Below, one piece after another: positions 17,945 to 27,152 of a stretch of 64,000 nt of DNA. Origin of the DNA: JASHPR01 sp963778075 (GTDB taxonomy: Bacteria > Actinomycetota > Actinomycetes > Streptosporangiales > Streptosporangiaceae); the NCBI GenBank assembly GCA_963778075.1, contig CAVZTJ010000012.1, positions 248,001 to 312,000 on the forward strand, read 5' to 3'. Under the pieces are notes generated by a model. That model made no database searches and had not been told where the DNA came from. It saw only the letters and a program-made list of their open reading frames with translations. The translations under genes and the position numbers were made by a program. Numbering within the stretch: the first letter of the stretch is position 1; each line of letters begins with the position of its first letter.

Positions 17945-19191
17945 GGCGTCGGCAGCCTTGCCGTGAGGGCGAACCCGCCCGCCTGCCGTGGCCCGACGGT
18001 CAGGCTGCCGCCGCAGGACGCCACCCGCTCGGCGATGCCGGCCAGCCCGAAACCACCAGACCCAGCGAGCCTCTCGTTGCCGAAGCTGCCGCCGTTCGTC
18101 CCGTTCCGGACGGCTACTGCATTCGGCTCCGCCTGCTGCCCGATGGTCACGGCGACCTGCGCGTGCGGTCCGTGACCCGTGTCGGTCACCGACACTGTGA
18201 CGTATCCGGGCTCATAGCTCACTGTAACCGCCGCCGCGGCGGCCCCGGAGTGCCGAACCGTGTTGGTCAGTGCCTCCTGCACAATCCGGTAGGCGGCCAG
18301 GTCCACGCCGGGCGTCAGCTTGCTCGGGTTGCCCTCCACTCGCAGGTCGACGGCGATCCCGGCCTGGCGCACCTGCACGAGCACCTCATCAAGATCGCCG
18401 ATCGAGGGGGAGGGCGCCGTGGCCGGCTGACGGGCGGCGTCAGGGTCGGGCGGAGCGCGCAGTACACCGAGCAGCCTGCGCAGCTCGGTCAGCGCCTCGC
18501 GCGCGGTATCGCCGATGATCTGCACGGACCTGCCCGCCTCCACAGGCCGGTCGGGCAGCAGCGAGGCGGCCGCCTCCGACTGGACGGCCATCAGGCTAAC
18601 GTGGTGCGCCACCACGTCGTGCAGTTCCCTGGCGATCCTGGTCCGCTCTTGCGCGGCGGCCAGCGCCACCTGCCGCTCACGTTCGGTCTCCGCCTGCTCG
18701 GCCCGCGCCTCGACCGCCTGGGTATAGGCACGGTGGGTACGGCTGAGCACCCCGGCGACGCCGGCGACGCCGAACTCGAGCAGCCCGGTAAGGAAGCTGT
18801 AAGCGCCATTGTGGTACGGCAGAAACTGCACATTGACGAGGCCGAACACGACGAGCGCGCAGATCAGCCAGCGGGTCCTGGTCGAGCTGCGCTCCATCAC
18901 CGTGTAAAACGCGATCATGGGCCCGAACGGCACGCCCCCGTACGGGATGCCCAGCAGGTTGTAGAGCTGGCTGGGGATGCCGACGGCGAACAGCACGGGC
19001 ACCGGCCAGCGCCGCCGCCAGGTCAACGGCAACGCCTGGAGCACGACCAGCACGTACGCCGCGGCCGGCAGGTTCAGCTGACTGGTCACCGGAATCAGCG
19101 AACCGACGCTGTAGGCGGTGAGCGCCAGCGCCAGCGCGAGGTCCTGCATTCGCGGCGGCAGCCCAAGCACCCAGTCGGCGAGCCTTCTCAC
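17941..19191 (-). CDS. Sensor histidine kinase (HisKA_3 type)
   Basis: The product has 416 residues. About five to six hydrophobic segments fill residues 15-165. A linker helix follows, then the dimerisation box with the phospho-accepting His in RIARELHDVVAHHVSLM. The HATPase domain has EALTNTVRHSG and the G1 box DTGHG; a poly-residue loop interrupts it before GGFGLAGIAERV. It has no large extracellular domain, so it probably senses the membrane itself, as kinases controlling ABC exporters often do. It is an operon with the response regulator and divergent from the ABC genes across a 170-nt gap. Confidence 0.92.
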   Translation of the reverse strand: MRRLADWVLGLPPRMQDLALALALTAYSVGSLIPVTSQLNLPAAAYVLVVLQALPLTWRRRWPVPVLFAVGIPSQLYNLLGIPYGGVPFGPMIAFYTVMERSSTRTRWLICALVVFGLVNVQFLPYHNGAYSFLTGLLEFGVAGVAGVLSRTHRAYTQAVEARAEQAETERERQVALAAAQERTRIARELHDVVAHHVSLMAVQSEAAASLLPDRPVEAGRSVQIIGDTAREALTELRRLLGVLRAPPDPDAARQPATAPSPSIGDLDEVLVQVRQAGIAVDLRVEGNPSKLTPGVDLAAYRIVQEALTNTVRHSGAAAAAVTVSYEPGYVTVSVTDTGHGPHAQVAVTIGQQAEPNAVAVRNGTNGGSFGNERLAGSGGFGLAGIAERVASCGGSLTVGPRQAGGFALTARLPTP

Positions 19192-19361
19192 CAGCTGATC
19201 GTAAGTCCGGGCCCAACATCTGGGCCATCCTCCGCACGGCTGAACTGCCGGCCCCTACCAGAGGGGGAATTCCGGCGCCGGAAGGCGGTGAATGAGCCGC
19301 CAGGGATGGGTCGCGAAACGGGCAAAGCGGCCGATGCGCAGCGGCTGCCCGCACGACGATC

Positions 19362-20117
19362 ATGACGATCATGAAGAGTCACGCAGAATCACTGCAGCGC
19401 CGGGCCGGCGAGCCCGGCGGCGCCACGCCCGCCATCATCGAGCTGGCCGGGGTGGAGAAGGTCTACGGCAGCGGCCAGGTCGGGTTCCCCGCGCTGAGCG
19501 GCGTGAGCCTGGTCATCTCCGCTGGCGAGATGGTCGCCATCACCGGTCCCTCGGGCAGCGGCAAGAGCACGATCATCAACCTGATCGCCGGCATCGACCG
19601 GCCCACCGCGGGCACGGTGACCGTCGCCGGCAGCCGCCTGGACCAGATGTCCGAGGACAAGCTCGCCGCCTGGCGCGGCCACACCCTCGGCATCGTCTTC
19701 CAGTTCTTCCAGCTGATGCCGACCCTCACGGCTATCGAGAACGCCACGCTCCCGCTGGATCTGGCCCGGGTCGGCCCGCCGCGTGAGCGCCGGGTCACGG
19801 CGGGCCGCAACCTGGCCACGGTCGGCCTCGCCGACCGCGCCGGCCGGCTGCCGCTGGAACTGTCCGGCGGCGAGCAGCAGCGGGTCGCGATCGCCAGGGC
19901 GATGGCCTGTAACCCGCCGGTCCTGCTCGGCGACGAGCCAACCGGCAACCTCGACACCGGGATGGCGCGGGACATGCTCGAGCTGCTCAAGCGCCTGAAC
20001 GCGGCCGGTACCACGGTGGTGTACGTCACGCATGACCGGGAGCTGGCCGCGATGGCATCCCGGATCGTGTCCGTTCGCGACGGCCTGATCGTCGGCGATA
20101 CCGGAGGCCGGTCATGA
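19362..20117 (+). CDS. ABC transporter ATP-binding protein (MacB/LolD type)
   Basis: The product has 251 residues with Walker A GPSGSGKST, Q-loop FQFFQLMPTLTA, signature LSGGEQQRVAIARA, Walker B VLLGDEPTGNLD and H-loop VTHDRE. This is the ATPase type that pairs with FtsX/MacB-like permeases. A second ATG at 19371 is also possible; neither has a strong ribosome site. The stop overlaps the permease start by 4 nt. It probably powers export or membrane extraction of an amphipathic compound or peptide under control of the divergent two-component system. Confidence 0.93.
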   Translation: MTIMKSHAESLQRRAGEPGGATPAIIELAGVEKVYGSGQVGFPALSGVSLVISAGEMVAITGPSGSGKSTIINLIAGIDRPTAGTVTVAGSRLDQMSEDKLAAWRGHTLGIVFQFFQLMPTLTAIENATLPLDLARVGPPRERRVTAGRNLATVGLADRAGRLPLELSGGEQQRVAIARAMACNPPVLLGDEPTGNLDTGMARDMLELLKRLNAAGTTVVYVTHDRELAAMASRIVSVRDGLIVGDTGGRS

Positions 20118-22513
20118 ACACGCTGAACCGCAAGGCGTGGGGCGACCTGACCCGGCACCGCGCACGTACGCTGCTGACCGCGTTCACGCTGGGCATCGCG
20201 ATCGCGAGCCTGGGCTTCCTGGCCGTGCCGATCCTGCTGAACGCGGCGATGAACCGCCAGGTCGCCGCCAGCCACCTGTACGACGTCGGGCTGTCCACAA
20301 ACGTCATCGACCTGACTCCGCCGCAGCTCGCCGCGCTCGGCCGGCTGCCGGGCGTGGCGGCCGTCAGCCCCGCGCTGGGCTTCGCCACCGAGGCCACCTC
20401 GGTGGCAGGCGCCCAGGACGTCGAGATCGCCGGAACCGCGCTGGCGTCCGCGCCGGTCAACACCGTCCCGCTGCTCTCCGGCCGGATGCCAGGGCCGGGC
20501 GAGGTCATCGCCGACGCGGCCGACGGCCGGGCCACGGGCTACGCGGTGCCGGTTGGCGGCACGATCAAGGTGCGCGCCGCGAGCGGCGCGATGGTGCCGC
20601 TGCGGGTCACCGGCACCGGGATGAACCTGGCCGCCACCCCTGGCGCGACGGGCTCTGGCACTCCCGTGTTCTACGCGACCCAGGCCACCACGGCGTCGCT
20701 CCGTGGCGTGCACGGCGTCAACTACCTGGGATTCCGGCTGACCGACGACACCCGAGCCGCGCAGTCCCGGGTGGTCGCCGAGGTGCGCGCCTACCTGACC
20801 GCGCAGACCGGATCGGACCCGATCACCTCGCTGCCTGCCACCAGGGCCGTCAGCCAGTGGCCGGGGCAGCCCGCGTTCACCAGGATCATGGCGCTGCTGT
20901 ACATCATCACGATCCTGGCGTTCCTGTCCGCGCTGTTCCTGATCGCCGCCACGATGAATGCCGTGATCGCCGAGCAGGCCGGCGAGATCGCCGTGCTCAA
21001 GACGCTCGGCGGCCGGCGCCGGCAGATCGGCGGCATCATCTTGCGCACCGCCGCGATGATCGGCGCGGCGGGCGCGGTGGCGGGCACCGCGGCCGGCATC
21101 GTCATCGCCTACCTGCTGGCCAACTACTTCGCCGCGAAGTTCGTCGACGTGTCGTTCGGTTTCGGCATCTCCGCCGACGTCGTCGTGGCCAGCCTGCTGC
21201 TCGGGCCGGTGCTCGCGGTCGCCGCGTCGCTGCCCGCACTCCGGCGTGCCTTGCGCAGGCCGGTGGCGCAGACCCTGGCCGCGACGGGCACCGGCGGGTA
21301 CGGCTCCGGGTGGCTCGAGCGCGCCGCCGCGCGCGTTCTGGCCGGGCCCAGGGTTCCCGAGGGCGTGCGGATCGGCGTGCGCAACGCGCTGCGGCAAAAG
21401 CGCCGCAGCGTCGCCGCGATCGCGCAGGTCGCCGTCGCGGCCGGCCTGGCGATCGCGTTCCTCGGTCTCGGCCAGTCGGTTAACGCCGTCATCGGCCAGA
21501 CCATCGGCCTGCTGCGGTTCAGCTTCAGCACCGGGATGGCAGCGACCGGCGCGGCGCGCCCGTTCGGCGGCCAGGCCCTCGCCATCGCCACCTCGACGCC
21601 CGGCGTGACCGGCGGCCAGCTCGTCGAGACCAGCGCCGCTCAGTACGCCGGGCAGACATACGTGGCGTGGGGTCTGGGCGCGCACCCGCTCTACTCCTAC
21701 CGGCTGAGCGCGGGCCACTGGTTCACCGCCGCCGACGTCGCGCCGGGCGCCCGCCCGGCGGTGCCGCCGGTGGTGCTCGGCCCGGGCGTCGCCCGCGCCG
21801 CCGACGTGCGGGTCGGCCAGATTCTCACGCTCACCATGGCAGCGGGGCCCACCAGGGTCCGCGTCGTCGGGATCGACACCGGACAGCTCAACGGCGGTGG
21901 CACGATCTACTTCCCGCTGCCCGTTCTGGAACGTCTGGATGGCGGGCCTGGCACAGCGGATTCGATGTGGTTCTCAACCGCCAGCTCCGGGCACGCCGCG
22001 ATCGACCGGGTGACCGCCGCCGCGGCGGCCCGGCTCACCGCGGCCGGGTACCCGGTCAGCACCCAGGAGATCTACGTCACCGAGAGGCAGATCACCGCCG
22101 CGGAGACGTCGATCCTGACGATCGTTGAGATCCTGGGCCTGCTGGTGGTCGCCATCATGCTCATGGGCCTGGTCAGCGCGCTCAGCATGGGCGTCATCGA
22201 ACGCACCCGCGAGGTCGGGATCCTGCGCTGCGTCGGCGCGCGGGCCCGCAACATCCGGCGGATCTTCAGCTCGGAGGCGGTGGTCCTGGCCGTCGTCGGC
22301 TGGGCGTTCGGAGTGCTGCTGGGCTGGCTGATCTATCAGGGCCTGCTGGCGCTCCTGCTGCACAACGCGGGCATCAGCCTGCCGCAGGAGTTCCCGCCGG
22401 TCATCCCGCTGTCCACCCTCGCGGGCGTCCTGGTGCTCACGATGGCGGTCATCCGGCCGCCGCTGCGCCGAGCCACCCGGATCCAGCCCGGCACGGCATT
22501 GAGGTATCAGTGA
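20114..22513 (+). CDS. FtsX-like ABC transporter permease
   Basis: The product has 799 residues. One N-terminal helix (TAFTLGIAIASLGFLAVPI) precedes a large extracytoplasmic domain. Three FtsX-type helices follow (RIMALLYIITILAFLSALFL to VVVASLLLGPVLAV). The second half repeats the pattern: a basic start (RQKRRSVAAIAQ), a helix, an external domain and three more helices to the end, with IERTREVGILRCVGA before helix 3. Duplicated FtsX permeases of ~800 residues are common in actinobacteria and work with MacB-type ATPases. It overlaps by 4 nt with both neighbours. Confidence 0.92.
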   Translation: MNTLNRKAWGDLTRHRARTLLTAFTLGIAIASLGFLAVPILLNAAMNRQVAASHLYDVGLSTNVIDLTPPQLAALGRLPGVAAVSPALGFATEATSVAGAQDVEIAGTALASAPVNTVPLLSGRMPGPGEVIADAADGRATGYAVPVGGTIKVRAASGAMVPLRVTGTGMNLAATPGATGSGTPVFYATQATTASLRGVHGVNYLGFRLTDDTRAAQSRVVAEVRAYLTAQTGSDPITSLPATRAVSQWPGQPAFTRIMALLYIITILAFLSALFLIAATMNAVIAEQAGEIAVLKTLGGRRRQIGGIILRTAAMIGAAGAVAGTAAGIVIAYLLANYFAAKFVDVSFGFGISADVVVASLLLGPVLAVAASLPALRRALRRPVAQTLAATGTGGYGSGWLERAAARVLAGPRVPEGVRIGVRNALRQKRRSVAAIAQVAVAAGLAIAFLGLGQSVNAVIGQTIGLLRFSFSTGMAATGAARPFGGQALAIATSTPGVTGGQLVETSAAQYAGQTYVAWGLGAHPLYSYRLSAGHWFTAADVAPGARPAVPPVVLGPGVARAADVRVGQILTLTMAAGPTRVRVVGIDTGQLNGGGTIYFPLPVLERLDGGPGTADSMWFSTASSGHAAIDRVTAAAAARLTAAGYPVSTQEIYVTERQITAAETSILTIVEILGLLVVAIMLMGLVSALSMGVIERTREVGILRCVGARARNIRRIFSSEAVVLAVVGWAFGVLLGWLIYQGLLALLLHNAGISLPQEFPPVIPLSTLAGVLVLTMAVIRPPLRRATRIQPGTALRYQ

Positions 22514-23718
22514 TGTATCAACTAATCAGATGGCTCATCAGAAAGTGGCGGAGCCGCCGCGCAGCGGCCCAGGCACGGACACAGATCCAGGAGCAGACGC
22601 CGGGTGCGCCGACGACCACGGGCGAGTCCGCGGCAGGCGAGCCTGTGACAGACGGCGCTGCGGGCGACAACGCCGCGGCCGATGAGCCGTCGGCCCCGGC
22701 CCGTCCGGCTCGCCTCGCCGTCCGGCTCGTCACGGCCCCGCCACCCGCCGCTCCGGGGTCCGGCGGGGAGGTCAGCGGCTCTCCGGCGCTGTCCGTCAAT
22801 AGCCTGACCAAGCGTTTCGGGGACCGCGTCGCGTTCAGTGACGTCTCGTTCGAGGTTGGCCACGGCGAGGTCTTCGGGTTCCTCGGGCCGAACGGCGCCG
22901 GGAAGACGACGACCGTGCGGACGCTCGGCACGCTGTTCGCGCCAACCTCGGGCTCGGCCACGGTCGCCGGGCTCCCGCTCAGCCCCGAGAACGGAGCTGA
23001 GATCCGCCGCCGGATCGCGATCATGCCCGAGTCTCCGGGCCTGTACCTGCGGCTGAGCGTGGCCGAGAACCTGGAATGCTTCGCCGATCTCTATGACGCA
23101 CCCGACCCCCGCGACCGGATCGACCGCGCGCTGCGCGCCGTCCACCTTGCCGACCGGGCAGCCGATCCCTGCGGCGCGCTGTCCAAGGGCCTTCGGCAGC
23201 GGGTCGCACTGGCCAGGGCGCTGCTCAGCGACCCTGCGGTGCTGTTCCTCGACGAGCCGACCGCCGGGCTGGATCCGGTCGCCGCCCGTGACGTGCACGA
23301 GCTGATCGACGAGCTCCGCCAGCGCGGCATCACGATCTTCCTGACCACGCACCGCCTGGAGGAGGCCGAACGACTCTGCGACCGGGTCGCGATCCTGAAC
23401 CGGACGTTGCGGACAGTCGGACGGCCCGAGGAACTCCGGGAGCGGATGTTCGCGAAGTCGCTCACGGTGCGGACGCTCGCGCCGCTGCCCGAGCCGGACC
23501 GCGTCTTCGGCGGCCTGCCGGCCGTCGACGGCTGGCAGCAGGACGGCGCTCAGGGCTACGCCATCGCCGTCTCCGACACGCGGATCGCCGCGCCCGCGGT
23601 CACCCGCGCGCTGGTCCAGGCGGGCGCCGACGTGCTGTCGGTCGGCGAGTCGCGCCACTCGCTCGAGGACGTCTACCTCGAGCTCATCGATGAGGACGAG
23701 GAGGCGAGCCGGAGATGA
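22510..23718 (+). CDS. ABC transporter ATP-binding protein (ABC-2/NatA type)
   Basis: The product has 402 residues. About 90 residues of basic, then alanine/proline-rich low-complexity sequence come before the ATPase. The core has Walker A GPNGAGKTT, signature-like LSKGLRQRVALARA, Walker B VLFLDEPTAGLD and H-loop TTHRLEEAE. The signature is LSKGL rather than LSGGQ, a frequent variant in ABC-2 exporters. The C-terminal ~90 residues are the usual accessory domain. The long N-terminal extension is unusual. The next gene is its permease, overlapping by 4 nt. Confidence 0.92.
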   Translation: MMYQLIRWLIRKWRSRRAAAQARTQIQEQTPGAPTTTGESAAGEPVTDGAAGDNAAADEPSAPARPARLAVRLVTAPPPAAPGSGGEVSGSPALSVNSLTKRFGDRVAFSDVSFEVGHGEVFGFLGPNGAGKTTTVRTLGTLFAPTSGSATVAGLPLSPENGAEIRRRIAIMPESPGLYLRLSVAENLECFADLYDAPDPRDRIDRALRAVHLADRAADPCGALSKGLRQRVALARALLSDPAVLFLDEPTAGLDPVAARDVHELIDELRQRGITIFLTTHRLEEAERLCDRVAILNRTLRTVGRPEELRERMFAKSLTVRTLAPLPEPDRVFGGLPAVDGWQQDGAQGYAIAVSDTRIAAPAVTRALVQAGADVLSVGESRHSLEDVYLELIDEDEEASRR

Positions 23719-24425
23719 GCATCAGCAGAAGGCATGTCAGGGCGATCTTCCGCAAGGAGCTCAGGGAGTACCGGCACAACGGCTCGATCGTCTGGACGAT
23801 GGCCGTCATCCCGCTCATCTTCATCCTGCCAGCGCTGATTCACATCTTCGGTGTGGCCGCCGGGAGCGGGCCCTCAGACCTGCTGCTGTACATGCTGGGC
23901 ATCCCCGCGCTCGTGCCGTCGGTGGTGGCCGCCTACTCGGTGGTCGGCGAGCGCCAGCAGGGCACGCTGGAACCGGTGCTCACCACGCCGGTGCGCCGCG
24001 AGGAGTTCTTGCTGGGCAAGGCGCTTGCGGCCTTGGTTCCTTCGCTCGCGATCTCGTACGGGGTTTACGTCGTCGTGGTCGCCTGCGTCGAGCTGTTCGC
24101 GGATCCGGGCGTGGCGTCGGAGGTGGTGCGATGGCCGGAGCTGCTCGCCCAGCTGGTCTTCAGTCCGCTGCTGGCCGGCTGGTCGATCTGGGTCGGGATC
24201 GCGATCTCCACTCGGGTGGGCGAGGCCCGCGTCGCCCAGCAGCTCGGTGCGCTAGCGAGCTTCCCGTCGGTCCTGGTGGCGGCGCTGATCGCGTTCGGCG
24301 CGATCCCCGCGTCGCTGGGCCTCGCCGTCGGCGGCGCGGTGCTGCTGCTGCTCCTCAACGGGCTCGGCTGGCGGGTCACGGCGGCCGCGTTCCAGCGGGA
24401 GCGCCTCATCTCCGGCACCCGGTGA
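23715..24425 (+). CDS. ABC-2 type transporter permease
   Basis: The product has 236 residues. A short basic N-terminus (FRKELREYRHNGSIVW) leads into about six membrane helices. The first loop carries GERQQGTLEPVLTTPVRREE, a hallmark of NatB/ABC-2 permeases. With the upstream ATPase it forms an export complex, probably two of each subunit. It is the last gene of the four-gene ABC run; a strong hairpin follows at 24462. Confidence 0.92.
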   Translation: MSISRRHVRAIFRKELREYRHNGSIVWTMAVIPLIFILPALIHIFGVAAGSGPSDLLLYMLGIPALVPSVVAAYSVVGERQQGTLEPVLTTPVRREEFLLGKALAALVPSLAISYGVYVVVVACVELFADPGVASEVVRWPELLAQLVFSPLLAGWSIWVGIAISTRVGEARVAQQLGALASFPSVLVAALIAFGAIPASLGLAVGGAVLLLLLNGLGWRVTAAAFQRERLISGTR

Positions 24426-24461
24426 TCAGCGACAGCCGCCACGCGGCTGACCCACGCTGAT

Positions 24462-24502
24462 GCGCTGAAGGCCCCTCGGGTGCTGCGAGGAGCCTTCAGC
24501 GC
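24462..24502. terminator. Bidirectional hairpin terminator
   Basis: The inverted repeat GCGCTGAAGG ... CCTTCAGCGC encloses CCCCTCG/CGAGGAG. This gives a 17-bp stem with one mismatch and a 7-nt loop. It has no long T-run, as is common in GC-rich actinobacteria. It lies between convergent genes (the ABC permease ends at 24425, the DUF397 gene at 24538) and can serve both. Confidence 0.8.
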
Positions 24503-24537
24503 GCTTAGTCCGATGTCCAGCTAAATTAGATACTTCG

Positions 24538-24759
24538 TCATGCGTTGCCAAAGCGGTCAAACTCGCCGTTGTGCACGCCTCCGATGAAGGCGTGCCATTC
24601 GTCCGGCGTGAAGCGGAGAATGGGGCCCTCGGTGTCCTTGCTGTCGCGGACTCCGATCCCGCCACCCGGCAGGTTCGCCACCTCGACGCAGTTGCTGTTC
24701 GAGAAACTCAGGGAGCTCTTGACCCATGACGAGTCTCCCGCGGGCGTAAGTCTCTCCAT
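24538..24759 (-). CDS. DUF397 domain protein
   Basis: A 73-residue protein with the full DUF397 pattern: WVKSSLSFSNSNCVEVA, GGIGVRDSKD, then LRFTPDEWHAFI. These small proteins are almost always encoded beside WhiJ-like HTH regulators in actinobacteria. They are thought to act as their partner, in some cases in a toxin-antitoxin-like manner. The HTH gene lies upstream on the same strand, 448 nt away, which is further than usual. Confidence 0.9.
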   Translation of the reverse strand: MERLTPAGDSSWVKSSLSFSNSNCVEVANLPGGGIGVRDSKDTEGPILRFTPDEWHAFIGGVHNGEFDRFGNA

Positions 24760-25207
24760 GTCCTTACCTCGCTGATAGTCGTGTGATTTGTGGCCAAAGG
24801 AGAGTGATTGCGTAGAGTACTGTTCTCATCACTCTGGGTACAGCACTGTAAGGGATGCGGACAGCATTGTCATCTGGTGTGTCTGATAGCAGATGAGGAT
24901 AGTGAGGTTTGTGCCGTCTAGCGGGTTATTACGCCAGGTAACCGGACAAAAAGTGGTGACGCCAGGCATGGTCCTGCGCTCCGTCCAGCTTGCAAGATCG
25001 AGTGCTAGGCGCTGACCTGCGGGTACTTCGCAAGCGACCGGTAAGCCCATGGCCAGTCGGGGACGGCAGCCGCCCGGGGCGGCGGTGCCGCACGTCACCA
25101 TGTCGCGTCGCGCTGATGTGGCGCTGCGTTACCGAGGGATGGCGTGGGGCTCATCGCGCCATTCAGGACCGGTCTGAGCAGCCGGTGTAAGCAGCCGTGC
25201 CTTGGCG
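24760..25207. other. Intergenic region between the HTH and DUF397 genes
   Basis: No convincing gene was found. A 90-residue minus-strand frame (24829-25101) has no family resemblance and an unlikely composition. The first ~150 nt upstream of the DUF397 gene are clearly AT-richer than the rest and probably hold its promoter. Confidence 0.4.
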
Positions 25208-26098
25208 CTAGCGTTCCCTCCCATTAGATGACCAATGCGACTCGGCCGTCTTGAGAATGAGAGCTTTAGAGGATGCTGGGTCCAGCGACGCATCGGCGAT
25301 CATCTGGAAAGCGATCCGGTGCAAGTAGGTTTCTCTTTCGCCTTCCAGCGAGAAGTCGTTCCGCAGGTGCTCGGTACTAACCACGTCCTGCAGCACAGCG
25401 CTGTCGTCCTGACCGAACCGAAAGATAACAAATGACTCGCCGAAGACGGTGTGCTGGGCGTCGAGGGGAAGGACGCGCAGCGTCACATTTGGCCGGTCGG
25501 CTTCCTTCGCGAGCCGCTGAAGCTGCTCATACATCACAACTTCGTTGCCGACCCGGCGCTTCAGGATCGATTCATCGAGCACTACCGACAGCTGAAGCTC
25601 TGGCCCGCGATCCAGCACCTGCTGCCGTCTCATGCGGACTCTGACCAGCCGCTCAACCATGCCCGGTGCGATCGGCTCGACCCTGCTGTAGCTCCGGATG
25701 ATGTGCCGGGCATAAGCCTCTGTCTGGAGCAGGCCGGTGACCACAGAAACGTGCCAGATGTCGATCGCGCTTGCCTCATGCTCGAGGCCGATGAACTGCT
25801 GATAGTCGGCGGACAGGGCATCGGAGTATTCCTCCCACCAGCCCCGGTGCGCCGCATCCTCGGCGAGCTCGAGCAGGAGCTCGCGGCGAGACCCGGTGAT
25901 CTGGTAGTAGTCGAGCAGCCTCTCGACCTCTCGCGGCTTCAAGCCGGTTCTGGCGCGCTCGTATCTGCTGATCTTGGAAGGCGACCATCTCAGGGCAGCG
26001 GCGACAGAGTCCCCGCTCTTGCCCTTGGCCTCTCTGATCTGGCGCAGCTCGGAGGCGAGCCGACGACGCCGCACGGTCGGGCTGTTAGGTAAGGTCAT
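25208..26098 (-). CDS. WhiJ-like helix-turn-helix regulator with DUF5753 domain
   Basis: The product has 296 residues from ATG 26098, next to a GGAGGGAGG ribosome site; an upstream ATG at 26122 is less likely. The N-terminal XRE helix-turn-helix has ASELRQIREAKGKSGDSVA and WSPSKISRYERARTG. The rest is the DUF5753 sensor domain (SADYQQFIGLEHEASAI, VTGLLQTEAYARHII, RMRRQQVL, VVLDESILKR). Streptomyces relatives regulate development and antibiotic production together with a DUF397 protein. Here that partner is the downstream 73-residue gene. Confidence 0.92.
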   Translation of the reverse strand: MTLPNSPTVRRRRLASELRQIREAKGKSGDSVAAALRWSPSKISRYERARTGLKPREVERLLDYYQITGSRRELLLELAEDAAHRGWWEEYSDALSADYQQFIGLEHEASAIDIWHVSVVTGLLQTEAYARHIIRSYSRVEPIAPGMVERLVRVRMRRQQVLDRGPELQLSVVLDESILKRRVGNEVVMYEQLQRLAKEADRPNVTLRVLPLDAQHTVFGESFVIFRFGQDDSAVLQDVVSTEHLRNDFSLEGERETYLHRIAFQMIADASLDPASSKALILKTAESHWSSNGRER

Positions 26099-26650
26099 CC
26101 GGCGTCCTCCCTCCTGAGGCACCGCTTCCGCGGCGCCAGCGGGATAGCCATATTGATTTTACCTAGAAAATGTAACGAAACTTTCATAGGTCCCACGTGG
26201 GGATCGCGCTGAGGGATCGGTCTGCTCCGCACGCGTGGGATCCCATCTTGAGCGGCCGGCTGGCTCCGCGCACGTGGCGATCGCGCCGCGGGCTGGCTCC
26301 GCGGGCCTGCCCCCGGGACCCCACGCCATCCCTCGGAGCGTGTTGCAGGCAAACGCGTGTCCTCCGCGAGGTGCGCAGAATAGTCATGCGCTCCGGGAGG
26401 CGCTGAACTCGGAGATGCTCGCCCCCCGCTCTTGGCCTCGTTAGCCGGGAGTTTGTTAACGCTGAGTCAACAGCGCGACTTAGTGGTGCCAGAGGCTATT
26501 GGGAACAATCGTAGCTACCGTTGCTGCCCTAGAGGTGGGTCGACGGTCTTTTGCGTTGCCAGCGGCAACGAAAATGGTCGCCCTGTTCATGCGGCAATCG
26601 GCCTGGCGCGGCAGTGAATGGGCCACGCCACCGTTAGCCGTACGTGATGT
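26099..26650. other. Non-coding stretch with GC-rich degenerate repeats
   Basis: About 550 nt without a supportable gene. The part next to the HTH gene (26145-26190) is AT-rich and likely holds that gene's promoter. A degenerate repeat tract follows at 26192-26301. The rest, to 26650, shows no family resemblance in any frame. Confidence 0.4.
26192..26301. repeat. Three degenerate tandem units of 33-39 bp
   Basis: Units at 26192-26229, 26230-26268 and 26269-26301 each start with a (C)ACG(C)GTGG-GATC core and end in GGCTCCG or CTGCTCCG. Similarity is partial. Each core holds a CACGTGG or ACGCGTGG near-palindrome that could be a protein-binding site. The function is unknown. Confidence 0.45.
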
Positions 26651-26818
26651 TCAGGAGTGATACATAACGTTGGGATTGGAGGAAACGGCGGCCGTCTGCA
26701 CGTGAGCAGCAGACGCATGGCTTGCGGCCGCGGATACTTCTGCTCCGGCTACCGCCGCCGCGGCCACGCCGAACGCTAGAATGGCTGGGATAAGGATGAT
26801 CGACCGACGGATGCGCAT
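26651..26818 (-). CDS. Tiny secreted peptide
   Basis: From ATG 26818 the product is 55 residues: MRIRRS, a hydrophobic core IILIPAILAFGVAAAAVAG, an Ala-rich cleavage region, and a mature tail ending NPNVMYHS. An upstream ATG at 26884 would add residues that look non-coding. A GGAGG-like sequence (ACGGAGGAGCC) is directly upstream of 26818, supporting that start. The signal-peptide layout is clear. The ~20-residue mature part has no known family; the short polar/aromatic terminus may be the functional part. It is monocistronic. Confidence 0.6.
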   Translation of the reverse strand: MRIRRSIILIPAILAFGVAAAAVAGAEVSAAASHASAAHVQTAAVSSNPNVMYHS

Positions 26819-27152
26819 GGCTCCTCCGTACCGCCTGCCCAGGTCAGGCGGGTGGATCAGCCAGGCCGCCCGGCCCTTGAGCACATGTTAACTTTTAAAA
26901 GTATTTCCCGTATCCAACCGGATTTATAGCATTAGTTGACGACCAAAAATCGCACCTCTCATTGCATGAAACATTCACGCCTTCTTGGCGCTGGAAGCGT
27001 CGTTGCGCTATGCGCTGCAAATGCGCATGCAAGTTTCATCGCACGGTGCATATACCGCCTGAGGCCGCTCCCGAAAAGCACGCTTAATCAATGAACGTAC
27101 ATTCGAAAAACGCCGCTTGATCCCCAATTGTTCTAGTAGTAGAGTTCACTCC
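26819..27152. other. AT-rich divergent promoter region
   Basis: About 330 nt between the secreted peptide gene (-) and the LuxR/AAA gene (+), clearly AT-richer than the surroundings. It holds a perfect 12-bp palindrome ACTTTTAAAAGT at 26891-26902, which could be an operator. Promoters for both genes are expected here, but no confident -35/-10 pair was assigned. Confidence 0.4.

Noticed and set aside
18163..19365. 400-residue open frame on the plus strand
   Set aside because: It is antisense to the histidine kinase, which has complete H, N and G boxes.
19463..21718. 751-residue open frame on the minus strand
   Set aside because: It is antisense to the ABC ATPase and permease genes and has an arginine/glycine-rich noise composition.
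24829..25101. 90-residue frame upstream of the DUF397 gene
   Set aside because: No ribosome site, no homology-like pattern, and it spans an AT-rich promoter-like region.
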